From Larus michahellis (Eukaryota > Chordata > Aves > Charadriiformes > Laridae): DNA of 64,000 bases. Where the stretch lies: assembly GCF_964199755.1 (NCBI RefSeq), contig NC_133913.1:8472201-8536200 (forward strand), written 5' to 3'. The notes beneath the pieces were generated by a model. The model was not told the DNA's origin. It worked only from the letters and a program-made list of their open reading frames with translations, and did not search any database. Position 1 is the stretch's first letter. Each line of letters starts with the position of its first letter. A program made the position numbers and the translations under genes. This document shows, in pieces, positions 23,001-34,531 of this stretch.

Positions 23001-26000
23001 CTAAGTTCGTCACAAAATATCTGCATGAATCTTTAGCTTTATCCTCATACAGTTCAGCAAAAATGAGCCAGCTAGCGCAGCGTTTGCACAGCAGTTTCCG
23101 TACTTCCTTTTCTTCCAGCCTTCTGCTTGTCCAGGTCTCATCTTCTGATCTCCAAGGATCACCTGCTGGGAACTTCTTGTGATTTCTGTTGACGAGTGTT
23201 AGCTTCTGTAGACTTGTACTTCAGTCATCTCTAACGATCGGCTTCTGCTGACTGTTTCCACATCAGGGAGTGTGTCTGCTTACTGTTTTCAAGAAACTTC
23301 TCACAGTGGGAGAAGGTGTCAAGCACTTTTTCAGCTGGTGTTGCAATATATCAGGTAGGCAAGAACTTACAGCTAGTTAACAGAGACATAGCAGTTGTCT
23401 CAGCAGTTAGTGCAGCAGGGATGCAGAGGGGTCCATCAGCTGTTCAATCCTGCGTGGGGCTGAGTGAAGCTTGTGCAGCATGCGACACAACACCCTCTCC
23501 AGCACTAACTGGTGCATTTACCCTTGGTACATTGGAAGCCTCAGGCCAGACAGACCATAAAAGTAAGATAGTGCTGCCTAGGTCTTGAACTGAAGAGAGA
23601 AGAAGCTGGTGTTTCACCCTGGGGCTGGGGCAGAAGTGCCCTCCTCTATTGGAGGTATGTTGTGGTCAAGGCTCGGACTTGCTAACTGGAGGAGCTAGAA
23701 GGAAGAAGTAAGCACACTGCACACTGTCAGGGTGAATGAAGAGGAGATTGTCCTGTTTTTTATGGAAAGTCTGCAGAGAAAAAAGCCTGAGTTATGTGAA
23801 GCAAGGAGGATGGAAGATCTGGAGGATGTAGTGAAAAGAGGGAAAGGTACCTTGTGGCTTCTGACAGTAGGGGGAAGGCTTCTGCTCAACCTGCAGACCT
23901 ACAGCTTCAGAGTAGGTATAGTGCCTGGGCACTGGTGAGGACAAACAAGGCCTGTCAGGAGAGGCATCCAGAGCCAGCTGAGCCTGAACCTAGTGTCCAA
24001 GCAGAGGGGAAAGGCATGTCATAGTTACTGGAAATTGTCTCCTGCAGGGGATGGACACATATATCTCACATATAACCTCACACTTCCGGATGCTCATCAG
24101 AGGCCAGGACTGAAGAATCTGCAGAGACTGCCAAGGCTATTACCCATTGCTGCTCTTCTCTGTGGACAGCAATGGCACTAACAGGGATAACCTGGAGCAT
24201 ATCATGTGCAATTATGGAACCCTGTGGGAGAGGGTGAAGGGCATGGGAGCCCACATGGTGTTCTTCAGTTCTTCCAGTGAAAGAGAAAGGATTGGTAGAA
24301 ATTGACTCATCCTACAGGTCAATTGGATGCATAGCTGGTGTCACATGCAGGACTTTTACTACCATGACTGCAGGACCCTCTCTGAGGAACAAGTGTTACT
24401 GAAAAGGAACAGGATTGGTCTGACCACGTGGAACAAAAGTGCCCTTGCAAACAGGCTTGCAAACCTAGCAAGGAGGACTGTAAAGCAGGTTTGTTGAGGA
24501 AGGGCTACAGTAACCTGAAGAAAAGTGGGGGCACAAGGGGTTGAGAAGATGTGTTTACGGGACAGGAAGACAGGGAAGCCTCTCATACTTCCCTGGCACC
24601 TCTGGCACCTCTCCTATGAAGACAGGCTGAGAGAATTGGGGTTGTTCAGCCTGGAGAAGAGAAGGCTCGAGGGACACCTTTTACTGGCCTTCCAGTATTG
24701 GAAGTGTGCCTACAAGAAAGATGGAGAGGGACTTTTTACAAGGGTATGTAGTGATAAGACGAGGGGTAATGGCTTCAAATTGGAAGAGGGTAGATTTAGA
24801 TTAGATATCAGGAAGAAATTTTTCACTATGAGGGTGACGAGATACTGGCACAGGTTGCCCAGAGAAGTTGTGGAGGTCTGATCCCTGGAAATGTTCAAGG
24901 CCAGGCTGGACGGGACCTCTAGTGGGAGGTGTCCCTGCCCATGGCAAGGGCGTTAGAACTGGGTGATCTTTAAGGTCCCTTCCAACCTAAACCATTCTAT
25001 GATTCTATGGTTCAGGTAGTTACAGAGAGCGACAAGGTCTCCCCGTCAGCCTCCTTTTCTCCAGACTAAACAACCCTAGTTCCCACAGCCGCTCCTCATA
25101 AGGCTTGTGCTCCAGACCCCTCACCAGCTTTGTTGCCCTCCTCTGGACATGCTCCGCTCCAGCACCTCAGTGTCTTTATTGTACTGAGGGGCCTGAAACT
25201 GAACACAGTATTCAAGGTGTGGCCTCTCTGGTGCCGAGTACAGGGGGATGATCCTACTCACCACACTGTTCCTGATACAGGCCTGGATGCTGTTAGCATT
25301 CTTGTCCACCTGGGCACACTGCTGGCTCATACTCAGTCGGCAGTCGACCAACACCCCCAGGTCCTTTTCCACCGGGCAGCTTTCCAGCCACTCTTCCCCA
25401 AGCCTGTAGCACTGCATGGGGGAAGGAGTAACATTAGTGATGCTCATGGGAGGAATTAAGGGTGTTCAGAGGGAATTATGCTGAGTGAACTAGAGCTTAT
25501 AGGGCAGATTTTTAGTATGCTTATGAAGGACTGGGAAAATCTGTGGATGCTCTGGGAGGGATGCTTGTGGAGGACTAGAAAAGATTGGGAAAGCACAGAG
25601 ACGATGGCGTATATCTATTAAGTGTATCTGGAGAAGGCAGAATTTAAGGTTATGAGCTGTTGCCTGTCTCATATGAGCTACGTGGAAGTTTTTGTCTTCC
25701 AGACCAGAAGCCTCCTCCTGAAGAGCAGCCAATGGAAGAACCAACAGCATTTAAAATGAGTTGGGACTGGACAATCTCACCACTGTCAACAAGACTGTGC
25801 GACTTCTCTAGGCTTAGGGTAGTGGTGGCACTCCAGAAAGCAAATGGCTCCTGGGCCCTCACCACAGCTCTGGCCTCTGCCCTGGGACTCAGCAAGGCTG
25901 ATGTTGAGCTACAAAGGCCCAGTGCGGTAAGCAGATCAAGGGCAGGAGTGAGGCACTGTCATGAGCTGAACCTTCCTCTGCTCCAAGTTTCCAGTCTAAG

Positions 26001-26654
26001 CTGAACCGAGAGGAAGAGATCAAAGCAGTTGGGATATAGAGCCTCTTTGCTTGTGGAAGCGGGGTATGGGGGCTGTGGGGCAGAATCCGCAGAGACACCT
26101 GGGAACTTTCCCTGTGAGGATTTCAGAAGCTTAGGGATTTTCTGTGTACATGTGGAGATCTTACTTTTTAAATGTGCTGGTTTAGGTTTGATCTTTCTTT
26201 TTCTTTCTTCCACCTGATTGTTCTGGTTTCCCCCACAGGATGTGCAGCCAACTGTCTGGGCAACAGTTTTGGCTTTAGTCTGGTTGCATCAGTATAAATG
26301 GAAAGTGTCTTGGTCAGAGATTCTGGAGACCAAAGCGCGTAGCTGGCTGCGGGACCAAGCTGGTAAGAAGATTTTATTGGGAGGAGTCACGCTTTGGGCC
26401 TTCCCCACCAAATCTACAGCTGACAGCTGTTGACCCATGTCCTTCTTTCCCAGTGCTCTTGCATGGCTATTTGTCAATACACAGCCTTTCCTCACTGAGT
26501 TGTTGTCACCCTCTACTTTTCCTCTCTGCTTACAGAGGTTCAGCTGGATGCATGTCTGGAGGCAGCAAATTCCCTGCTAGGCTGCTTTGTGGAGCCCACC
26601 ATCTTCAGGATTCGAACTTACCCTGTTACTGCGGGCGGGCAACAAGCTGTGTAG
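17099..26654 (+). CDS. VWA5A-like protein (VIT and vWA domains), 16 exons, degenerate MIDAS
   Basis: Homologue of VWA5A, a cytoplasmic protein with an N-terminal VIT domain and a vWA domain whose biochemical role is poorly known. Exons: 17099-17346, 17454-17676, 18039-18184, 18317-18431, 18609-18736, 18881-18969, 19226-19370, 19790-19872, 21099-21213, 21391-21555, 21842-21945, 22204-22385, 22550-22756, 25703-25926, 26239-26362, 26536-26654. All introns are GT-AG, phases agree and the frame is open for about 804 codons (human VWA5A has 786 residues). Family landmarks: [11 protein letters not shown] and [13 protein letters not shown] (VIT); [17 protein letters not shown] (vWA); [13 protein letters not shown] near the C-terminus. 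Odd points: MIDAS DxSxS reads DCSLF, the threonine is Cys and the FTDGE loop is FIQRK. The 5' end is unsure: the ctgttgtgtcttcctcag acceptor before 17099 implies an upstream exon, but the frame is open upstream to an ATG in good context at 16924. Confidence 0.9.
20262..20998 (+). mobile_element. CR1 LINE, ORF2 C-terminus and 3' end
   Basis: Inserted in the VWA5A-like intron between 19872 and 21099, in gene orientation. It is open for about 140 codons (20213-20671) with the typical [30 protein letters not shown] and [13 protein letters not shown] blocks, then the 3' region and an attctgtgattctgtaatt tail. The 5' end is truncated. Little decay suggests a fairly young copy. Confidence 0.9.
23700..25012 (+). 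mobile_element. CR1 LINE, internally deleted: ORF1 (with esterase) joined to 3' end
   Basis: Lies in the 2.9-kb intron 22757-25702. From 23732 a MNEEEIVLF... frame runs into a block matching the ORF1 segment of the element at 54410-54885. It is followed by a decayed SGNH-esterase-like region: a LLxxxGSNDTNRDN-type block near 24160-24200 (now mutated) and a final [20 protein letters not shown] block (24415-24480) that matches the histidine-bearing end of such esterases. The sequence then jumps at about 24575 to the last part of ORF2 and a CR1 3' end (accattctatgattctatgg). The endonuclease and most of the RT are missing. The esterase reading rests on remembered family features. Confidence 0.65.
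25013..25447 (-). mobile_element. CR1 LINE ORF2 C-terminal fragment
   Basis: The minus frame 25447-25121 carries [39 protein letters not shown] and [13 protein letters not shown] blocks of CR1 ORF2. It lies tail to tail with the + CR1 copy on its left, inside the same VWA5A-like intron. Confidence 0.85.
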
Positions 26655-26790
26655 GAACACAGCCAGAACAGCTGACCCAAACTAGCCCAAGGCATATTCT
26701 GTAGCATTAACATCATGCCCTTGCGGGAGTGACTGAGTGAATGGCTGCGTGGGTGCTCAGATGCTGCATGGGGCCAACCCACTGCAGCTG
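26620..26790 (+). mobile_element. LTR remnant forming the end of the last VWA5A-like exon
   Basis: The stretch from about 26630 follows the LTR order ...caacaagctg..ggaacacagccagaacagctgaccc..aac..gccc (compare 10196-10260). After an internal gap it shows the LTR 3' end (gagtga(c)tgag..ggctgcgtgg, tggggccaaccc). The VWA5A-like stop codon TAG at 26652-26654 falls in it, so the last residues and the 3' UTR appear to come from this remnant. The boundary is uncertain by some tens of bases. Confidence 0.6.
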
Positions 26791-27004
26791 ACTTGTTCAC
26801 ACATATGCTCTCCACCATAATATGCGAGTTTCCACTGGGCTCTGAAAAATAACCCTAAATACATACACTAAACTTTGCTTCATTTTTCCACATTCTGCTT
26901 TTCTCTGAGGTTTACCCACACAGTCATCTGCTGAAAATACCAGATCGCAGGGAGAAAAGTCGTGCTCAGATACAACAGAAAAACACCTTCTACACGAATC
27001 AAGC

Positions 27005-27031
27005 TATCTATCTATCTGTCTATGTATGTAC
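27005..27031. repeat. Simple repeat (CTAT/CTGT)n
   Basis: Short imperfect tetranucleotide run. A second simple stretch of ttttg units lies near 27112-27136. Confidence 0.85.
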
Positions 27032-27354
27032 TTTTTTTCTGCCTTTTATAGAAATGTAAGATCAATATTATTTGGTTTTGCATATTCACTCATCCCCACA
27101 AGCTAGAGGATTTTTTTTTGTTTTGTTTTGTTTATTTTTAAAGGGGTCAAATATAGGGGTGGATTTCACCGTATCACTGTAGGGCCTACCGTAGGTGCCC
27201 AGTGCCATTTCTGCTGTTCTGAGGTATCTGAAACACCTGCCAGATAGGAGCTAGGATATAAAGGACTGATTTTCTGAGGTGGCAGGTGGAGAGTGAATGG
27301 AATACCATGTGTCATGGGATTCAGTTGCCTATACATGGTTGTTCTAGGATTTTC

Positions 27355-28150
27355 AAGTGTATTTGGTTTACATGGCAAGGTTTCAGTAGCAGTGGGTTTG
27401 CAGGGGTGACCTCTGTGGTAAAAGGCTGCCCCATGCCAGTCACAGAGCATTCCAAAACAGACCCACTGCTGGCCAAAGATGAGCCAATCAGCAAAGCTGG
27501 TGGCGTCCCTATAAAAGCATATTTAAAAAAAGATAAAAAATGCCACACAGCCAGAGAAGGAGGGGGGAAAAAAAATGAGAATAGCAGTGCAAACACCAAG
27601 ATAAGAGGGGAAGGAGGAGGCATTTCCCTAAAGTCCATGGTAGAGCAGATATTCATGCTGCAGCCCATGGAGGGCCCCATGCAGATGGATGTTTACTAAA
27701 GGACTTGCAGACCATGGAGAGGACCCATGCTGGAGCAGAAGAAATGTGTAAGGAGGAAAGCGCATCAAAGAGAAAATGCTATGTGTTGATCACAGCTCCC
27801 TGTGTTCCATCCCCCCTGTACAGATGGCAGGGGCATGGGGTAGAGGAGAAGGCAGGAGCTAAGGAGTGAAACTGAACCTGGGAATATGGGGACAGGGGGG
27901 AAGAGTGGTTATGTTTTTGGTTTTGTTTCTCAGCATCCTATTCTATTTTTAATTGTCAATAAATTATATTAATCTTGCCCAAGACAAGTCTGTTTTGCCT
28001 GTGATGGTAATTGCCAAGCAATCTGCCTGTCTTTTTCTTGACCCTCATTAGTTCATCTTATTTTTCTCCTGCTGTCTTATTGAGAAAGACGAATGAGAGA
28101 ATAGCTGTATGGGCATCTGGCAGCTAGCCAAGGTCAAACCCTAAGAAAAA
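27355..28150 (+). mobile_element. Solo LTR, same family as 9205-10180
   Basis: Shares with the first copy the start (ttacatggcaaggtttcagtag), gatgagccaatcagca, a tataaaagcatattta box near 27512, ctgcagcccatggagg units, a gggaatatgg...gtttttggttttgtttctca stretch and a gtcaataaattatatt poly(A)-signal region (about 27955), then the terminal gcatctggcagctagccaaggtcaa. It is shorter through loss of repeat units, and ends in a poly-A-like run. Confidence 0.7.
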
Positions 28151-28329
28151 AAAAAAATCATCATATTTTAACAGTGGTTACTTTTCTACATCTACACTTT
28201 TTATACTGATTGTTGGGGAAGTTGAATCTCACACTTAAGATTAGATCAAATTTACCCCATATGCATGGATGGTTACAGTATCCCAGAAATCCCCCAAAAT
28301 ATTAACACAAAGTTGATTTTCTACCCCAC

Positions 28330-29012
28330 AACCTTTTGATGGCTTCCTGGACCTCCTTATTTCTCAAGCTGTATATAAGAGGATTAGGATCACAGTTTTA
28401 TAGCAGGTGGAGAACGCTTAATTCAGATATAGGGAAATACTGGTAGGTAGTAATACACACATGATAGCAAGAATCCCATAAAAAGTAGTGACCACAGTGA
28501 GGGGATATGAACTAGTACAAATGGTTTTCTGCAGCCCCATTTTGGCCACCAAAAATCAAATTCAGCTTCAATACAATGATCACCAGGGTGACTGCAAAGG
28601 CAGTAATTCAGAAAAGAGCTTTGAGCGCTGAAAAAATATTCCGGTTCATTATAGCTGTATAATGAAGAGGTTTACAGATAGCTAAATAGCAATCACACAG
28701 CATCATGACTAATCGAAGACATTCAGTTCCTCCCAAGGAGACAAACATATAACTGTGCAGTATAGTCCCTGAAAGAGAGGCTTCTCCTCTGTGAGGAAAT
28801 TGGTTAGCATCCAAGGAACAGTACTGTCTGTATAGCAGGTCTCACAGAAGGAAAGACTACTCAAGAAAAAATAAATGGGGTTGTGGAGGCTTTAGTCAGC
28901 ATATATGGCAAGAGGGAGAAGAGTGTTCCCAGAAATGACTACAAGTCAAAAAAGCAAGAGCAATACAGAGTGCCGTCTGGTTAAAATCCCAGTGGACTGA
29001 ATTCTGTCACAG
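28330..29012 (-). pseudogene. Olfactory receptor pseudogene
   Basis: Read on the minus strand from about 29012: a decayed helix 1, then a piece corresponding to the PMYFFL region with stops, then an open part (28814-28608) with SLGGTECLRLVMMLCDCYLAIC and KPLHYTAIMN, matching helix 3 and the DRY region (DRY changed to DCY). After that comes a gap over helices 4-5 and finally NPLIYSLRNKEVQEAI of helix 7 (near 28390-28340). Several stops and frame changes make it certainly nonfunctional. It differs from the intact receptor at 6375 in the DRY region, so it is from another OR group. Confidence 0.85.
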
Positions 29013-29187
29013 AAGTTCTGTTCCTTGGGTCAGCATGTAGAAGGGATCAGGAGGACAGAGACAATGTCATACAAATGAAAACTGTAGGAACTTAGGGAGA
29101 ATTACTACAATGACTTCACTCCAACCTTGGCGAGAGTCTGACATTAAGCAAACTAGATTTATCTTCCTCACTAAGACAGCATCACTG

Positions 29188-29795
29188 TGTCATCGTTTAA
29201 CCCCAGCCAGCAACTAAGCACCACACAGCCAGTAACTCACTTCCCCCTGCAGTAGAATGGGAGAGAGAATCAGAAGTACAAAAGTGAGAAAGCCCGTGGA
29301 TTGAGATAAAAACAGTTTAATATGTAAAGCAAAAGCTGTGCACGCAAGCAAAACACACCACGGAATTCAGTCACTGCTTCCCATTGGCAGGCAGTTGTTC
29401 AGCCATCCCAAGGAAAGCAGTGCTCCATCACACATAATTGTTCCTCGGGAAGTCAAACACCATCACCTAGACGTGTCCCCCCCCCTTCCTTCTTCTTACC
29501 CAGCTTTATACGCTGACCATGACATCATATGGTATGGAATATACCTTTGTTCAGTTGGGGTCAGCTGTCCCAGCTGTGTCCCCCTCAGCTTCTTGTGCAC
29601 CCCCCAGCCTACTCACTGGTGGGGTGGTGTGAGAGGCAGAAAAGACCTTGACACTGTATAAGTACTGCTCAGCCAGAACTAAAACATCCCTGTGTTATCA
29701 ACACTGTTTTCAGCAAAAAACCAAAACATAGCCCCATACTAGCTACTATAAAGAAAACTAACTCTACCCCAGCCAAAACCAGCAGACACCGGAGA
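29188..29795 (-). mobile_element. Solo LTR, minus orientation
   Basis: Nearly complete LTR read in reverse: gtttaaccccagccagcaac at the low end, gtggattgagataaaaacagtttaat, a TATA-like tttata (about 29505), gaccatgacatcatatggtatgg, ggtcagctgtcccagctgtgt, and at the high end actagctactataaag...ccagccaaaaccag. The two flanks give no obvious 5-bp duplication. The 107-codon + frame here is chance. Confidence 0.8.
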
Positions 29796-29944
29796 CGATT
29801 TATCCTCCTTCATGCACAGATTCTTATCATTCAATTCAGAATTGGCCTTTGAATGGTAGCGCCTGGACTTTTCAATAGACAAACTACACTAGAGTAAATT
29901 TCCCCTATTCGGTTATGTTTAGCCATTTAAATAATTTTCCAAAA

Positions 29945-30180
29945 ATGTCACAGAATCATGTAACAATTAGGTGGGAAGGGAACTCTTGAGTTCATCTAGT
30001 CCAATCTCCCCCTGCTCAAGCAGTGTCAGGTAGAACAGGTTCCAAGAATGTGTTCAGTCAGGTTTTGAATATCTCCACAGATGAAAATTCCACATCGTCT
30101 TTGGGCCACCTGCTTCCACTGTTCGACTACCCCTACAGTAAAAATGGTTTTTGTTGTGTTCAGCAAGTCACTGTAAGAAA
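29945..30180 (-). mobile_element. CR1 LINE 3' end, decayed
   Basis: Begins with tcacagaatcatgtaac and continues with the gttcatctagtccaatc and ttgaatatctccacagatg blocks of a reversed CR1 3' end. It is more diverged than other copies here. Confidence 0.7.
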
Positions 30181-31489
30181 GGTAATACTCCATTTTTATT
30201 TTATTTTTGTTAAGATTACTACTAAACTCAAAGCTCATATTCCTGAAACTCTCCTATTGTTATTTGCTTGCATTTCATTTGCCCTTTCTCACTCCCTTTG
30301 ATACTAACAAGCAAATTAAACAGGGCTTGCCTCAGGATGGACATCAATATCTGATTTTCCATCTCTACAAACTTTTTAGATTTGGAAATTTGCCTTAAAA
30401 AAGTTCAAATACAATGATTCTGACTGTAGGTACTGGTGTTTTCATTTGCAACCATGTAGCGTTATCAGAATTGCTGAAAAATTTCCTTATTTTTTTCCTA
30501 CTCCGTTCAGGACAAAAATCTCAGTATGTATCGTTTGAGAATGTTTTCATAAAGAAGAAATAAGTCACCCTGAAAGTGACACTGGAAGTCAAATCCACAA
30601 AACCTCTTTTTTCCCCCCCCCCGTAGAACTAGCAACATAAAATATGCCTAGATGCATGTCTTAGATGGTGAACAGGGATGGAATTCACAGTAAGTACTTT
30701 TTTCATTAATTTCATTTTTTCATTTTCATATAGTGAGTGTAACATACTGAAAACACTTGAAGAGAAAAAAAAATGCATCCCTTGCCACTTCATAGGTTAG
30801 CTAGGTTTCACTTTTCTTTATTCAAGAAAGTTACATTTTACTTCAGCTTACTGTGTGTCTTTTATTTCAAAAAGACAGCATTCCCCAGCCTACCAACATT
30901 AGAATGGTGTGGTCATATGCGTGCTAAGATCACCACCTGCAGTTTCCCTCCAAACAGTAGAAGGCATTGGAATTTGAATGCACTTGAAATGCATTTCAAA
31001 TTTCAAACTCAATTTGAAAGCATTGAATTTGGATGTCAGAGCTACCAGATCCTGATGAAGAGAATATGACCAGAAAATAAGCCTCCACTCCGGGCTAGGG
31101 CAGCAATGGTATCAGGGGAGATACGAACGATACAAGAGGTATCTCATGTCACTGGAAAGTCACTTGGACTTTGAGGAAAAATAACTAAAAGCTACTTGAG
31201 CATGCAATTGCCAAGTATACGGTGTGTTCTTACATCATAAAGAAATAAAAAAATGTAAGTGTGCAGGGAAGACAGAGTTGATTTGAGGTAATTGCCTGGC
31301 ATTTATTTAAGGAATCACCCTGCAGTCCTTTGACAGCTGGTGCTCTTCTTGACATTCAGGAGAGATTTCTTGGGCTTCCCTGTAAAACCCTTTGTTTCTG
31401 AAAGACTCTGGCTGCAGCTCAGCAGTCCTCATCAGAGAAGCAGACGCATCTTCAATAAAAGCAGAAGTAGTTGAGCTACTGAGGAATCT
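30181..31489. other. Intergenic, no gene or named repeat seen
   Basis: AT-rich unique sequence. A homopolymer C run occurs near 30614. Open frames are short and without motifs. Confidence 0.5.
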
Positions 31490-32540
31490 TTCTTGCTTCT
31501 GGCTGAATGCTTTACTGGCTGAATGGCAGAGCTCGGAGGGTTGTGATCAGTGGTGCAGACTCTAGTTGGAGGCCTGTAACTAGCAGCGTTCCCCAGGGGT
31601 CAGTACTGGGCCCTGTCTTGTTCAATATATTCATCAATGACCTGGATGAAGGGATAGAGAGCACCCTCAGCAAGTTTGCTGATGACACAAAGCTGGGAGG
31701 GGTGGCTGACACAGCAGAAGGCTGTGCTGCCATTCAGTGAGACCTAGACAGGCTGGAGAGTTGGGCGGAGAGAAACCTTATGAAATTCAACGAGGGCAAG
31801 TGTAGGGTGCTGCACCCGTGGGGGAATAACCCCACACACCAGTTAGGGGCTGACCTGCTGGAGAGCAGCTCGGTGGAAGGAGACCTGGGAGTCCTGGTGG
31901 ACAACAGGATGACCATGAGCCAGCAATGTGCCCTTGTGGACCAAAAAGGCCAATGGCATCCTCAGGTGCATCAAGGAGAGTGTGGCCAGCAGGTCGAGGG
32001 AGGTCATCCTCCCCCTCTACTCTGCCGTGGTGAGGCCACATCTGGAGTACTGTGTCCACTTGTGGGCTCCCTGGTTCAAGAAAGCCAGGAAACTACTGGA
32101 AAGAGTCCAGCAGAGGGTTATGAAGATGATCAAGGGAATGGAGCACCTCTCTTATGAGGAAAGGCTGAGAGACCTGGGTCTGTTTAGCCTGGAGAAGAGA
32201 AGACTGAGAGGGGGTCTCATTAATCCTTATAAATACCTAAAGGGTGGGTATCAAGTGGATGGGGTCAGATTCTTCTCAGTGGTGCCTGGTGACAGGACAC
32301 GGGGCAATGGACACAAGCTAAAACACAGGAAATTTCACCTAAACATGAGGAAAAACTTCTTTACTTTGTGGGTAACAGAGCACTGTAACAAGCTGCCCAG
32401 AGAGGTTGTGGAGTCTCTGCCTCTGGAGGCATTCTTGTCCAGCCTGCTCTAGGTGAACCTGCTTGTCCCTTCTAGGTGAACCTCGTTCACCTCTAGGTCC
32501 CTTTGAACCCCTACAATTCTGTGATTCTCTGATTCTCTCC
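31490..32540 (+). mobile_element. CR1 LINE, RT domain to 3' end
   Basis: Two consecutive frames carry the RT core ([20 protein letters not shown], then FADDTKLGG with the catalytic Asp pair, 31507-31740) and, after a stop and a frame change, the C-terminal part through to the 3' UTR and a ctacaattctgtgattctctg tail. The 5' half is missing. Confidence 0.9.
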
Positions 32541-32892
32541 TTCCATCCCTCTCAATGCACATTTCACATCTGAACTCCTGATTCAGCCGATAGGCAAAAA
32601 CACCACAAGGGAATCAAGAATTTCTGTGTTCAAGAATAAAAGCAAAGATGTTTGGTGATAACTGAAAGTATTTCTGGTTCATCCTTGCTGACTAGATAAT
32701 GCTGCTACCAGAAACAGAGTGCAGAAATCAACCTAATATCATGGAGTCTTGATATTTGAGTATCCTTGCATTTGAGTACCTTGCTGAATAACGGGTTTCC
32801 TTTTCCTGTTTTTCCTCATCATTTACAGGGTTTCTGTGGATGGAAACATCCTTATGTTTCCTAGTTGTAACTGATCAGCACCTTTAAGCATC

Positions 32893-33115
32893 AATGTACC
32901 TTTTTCTAGGGAAGCTGTTGTCCTTGAAGACTGATTATACCTTCACCATCCTGCCTAGGATGCTGGCCAGCTTCCTGACAGGGGTAGGAGAATGTCTGCT
33001 AGTGGCTGCCTTGCACAAACGTTCTTCTTTCATTCATTGGGAGCTATTGAATGTTACCTTCTGGCAGCAGTGTCTTGTGATTGATATTTGGCAACAGGCA
33101 AGCCGTTACATTACA
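32893..33115 (+). pseudogene. Olfactory receptor pseudogene fragment
   Basis: From 32893 the frame reads MYLFLGKLLSLKTDYTFTIL and PRMLASFLT, equal to the PMYFFLGNLSFLD...VPKMLANFLS region between helices 2 and 3. After a frame change, sequence near 33045-33110 reads [15 protein letters not shown], stop, YLA(T)GKP, equal to the helix 3/DRY/ICNPL region. Only this central part remains. It lies between two CR1 copies. Confidence 0.75.
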
Positions 33116-33217
33116 CAAACTGGATAAACCACAAGTCCCTGCCTTGGCTTGGATGTGTTTCCTGGATAAAAGTGTTATGGTATTGCTATAACGTCATTGG
33201 TGTCTGCACTAAGTCTT

Positions 33218-33763
33218 CTCTCATGAAATCCCACCTGGAGTACTGCATCCAGCTTTGAGGTCCCCAGTAAAAGAAAGACATGGACCTGTTAGAGCACGTC
33301 CAGAAGACTGCAACAAAAATGATCTAAGGGGTGGAACACCTCTCCTATGAAGAAAGGCTGAGGCAGTTGGGGTTGTTCAACCTGAGAAAAGTGTAATCCG
33401 GGGAGACCTTATTGCAGCCATTCAATTTATAAAGGGAGCTTATAAAATAGATGGAGAGCAACTTTTCCCCAGGGCTTGGAGTGACAGGACAAGGGGCAAC
33501 GGTTTTAAAGTGAAAGAGGCTAGATTTAGATTGAATATAAGGCAGACGTTTTTTACAATGAGGGTAGTGAGACACTGGAACGGGCTGCCCAGAGAAGTTG
33601 TGGGTGCCCCAGCCTTGGAAGTGTTCAAAGGCAGGTTGGAAAGGTCTTTCAGCAACCTAATCTAGTGGAAGGTGGCCCTGCCCATGGCAGGGGGATTGGA
33701 CCAGAAGACCTTACAATGTCCCTTCCAACACAAACCATTCTCTGTTTCTGTGATTATATGAAC
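33218..33763 (+). mobile_element. CR1 LINE 3' part
   Basis: Starts at the KSHLEYCIQL-type block of ORF2, runs with several frame breaks through the 3' region (gggctgcccagagaagttgtgg) to accattctctgtttctgtga. 5'-truncated. Confidence 0.85.
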
Positions 33764-34531
33764 CTTCTGTGTCCCTAACGAAAGAGAAGACTTCTCTGAT
33801 TTCAGCCCTGTGGCAAAACTTAGGTGCAGTGACACCTAATCACTGGCTAGTCCAGCTTTATCTTCACTAGTGATCACATTTACTCACACACCAACACTTC
33901 TTTCCATTGCTGGCACCACTGACTGCTGTCCACACATATTCACACAGAAGAGCGAGACCCTTGCCGTAAAATAGTTGAAGGTGGATTTCAAGAAGGAAGT
34001 AAGACAAACTGCAGTGATCAGGGGCAGGGCATGATCAGACAAGCGTCCCAAGCAAGCAGCCCCTGCTTACCTGTGAATGGATCCTTTTATTCCCTTGTGC
34101 ATCTATTTTTCACACCTGTTGCTTCCCATGTCACTAAATCCCCCCTTTTTCTCACCTTTGGTTCCTCCCCTAAACATCCCATAAGATGTACTGTCGAATC
34201 CCAAAATGCTCTTCCCCTGGGGAAAGCGGGGGGGAACTGTCCTTCCCGCATAATGTGTCCCACACCCGTATGCACCAACCACCCGTTAGTTGCAAAGGTG
34301 AGCTCCTTGGAGTCACCTGGAGAGCTCCTCCTGGTGACCCATCTTGATGGATTTCATGCCTGGAGAATGGAGTTCATGACTTTTCAGGGACAGACCCAGG
34401 AGGAGCCTGGACAAGGTATTCATTCCTCAGGAGTCAGTTTCAGTTCTGAGTTGGAAGAAACCCATGAGTCCAACTCCTGACTCCACACAGAGCAACCTAA
34501 ACGTTAATCCATATACCTAACAGTGTTGTCG
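33764..34531. other. Intergenic, no gene seen
   Basis: Unique sequence. A 149-codon + frame at 34031-34480 has no recognisable motif and I treat it as chance. Confidence 0.4.

Noticed and set aside
26611-26625. ggattcgaac resembling a tRNA T-loop
   Set aside because: No cloverleaf around it; it is coding sequence of the last VWA5A-like exon.
31507-31740. Reverse transcriptase frame as a host gene or a retron
   Set aside because: The blocks and 3' tail are those of CR1; it is truncated.
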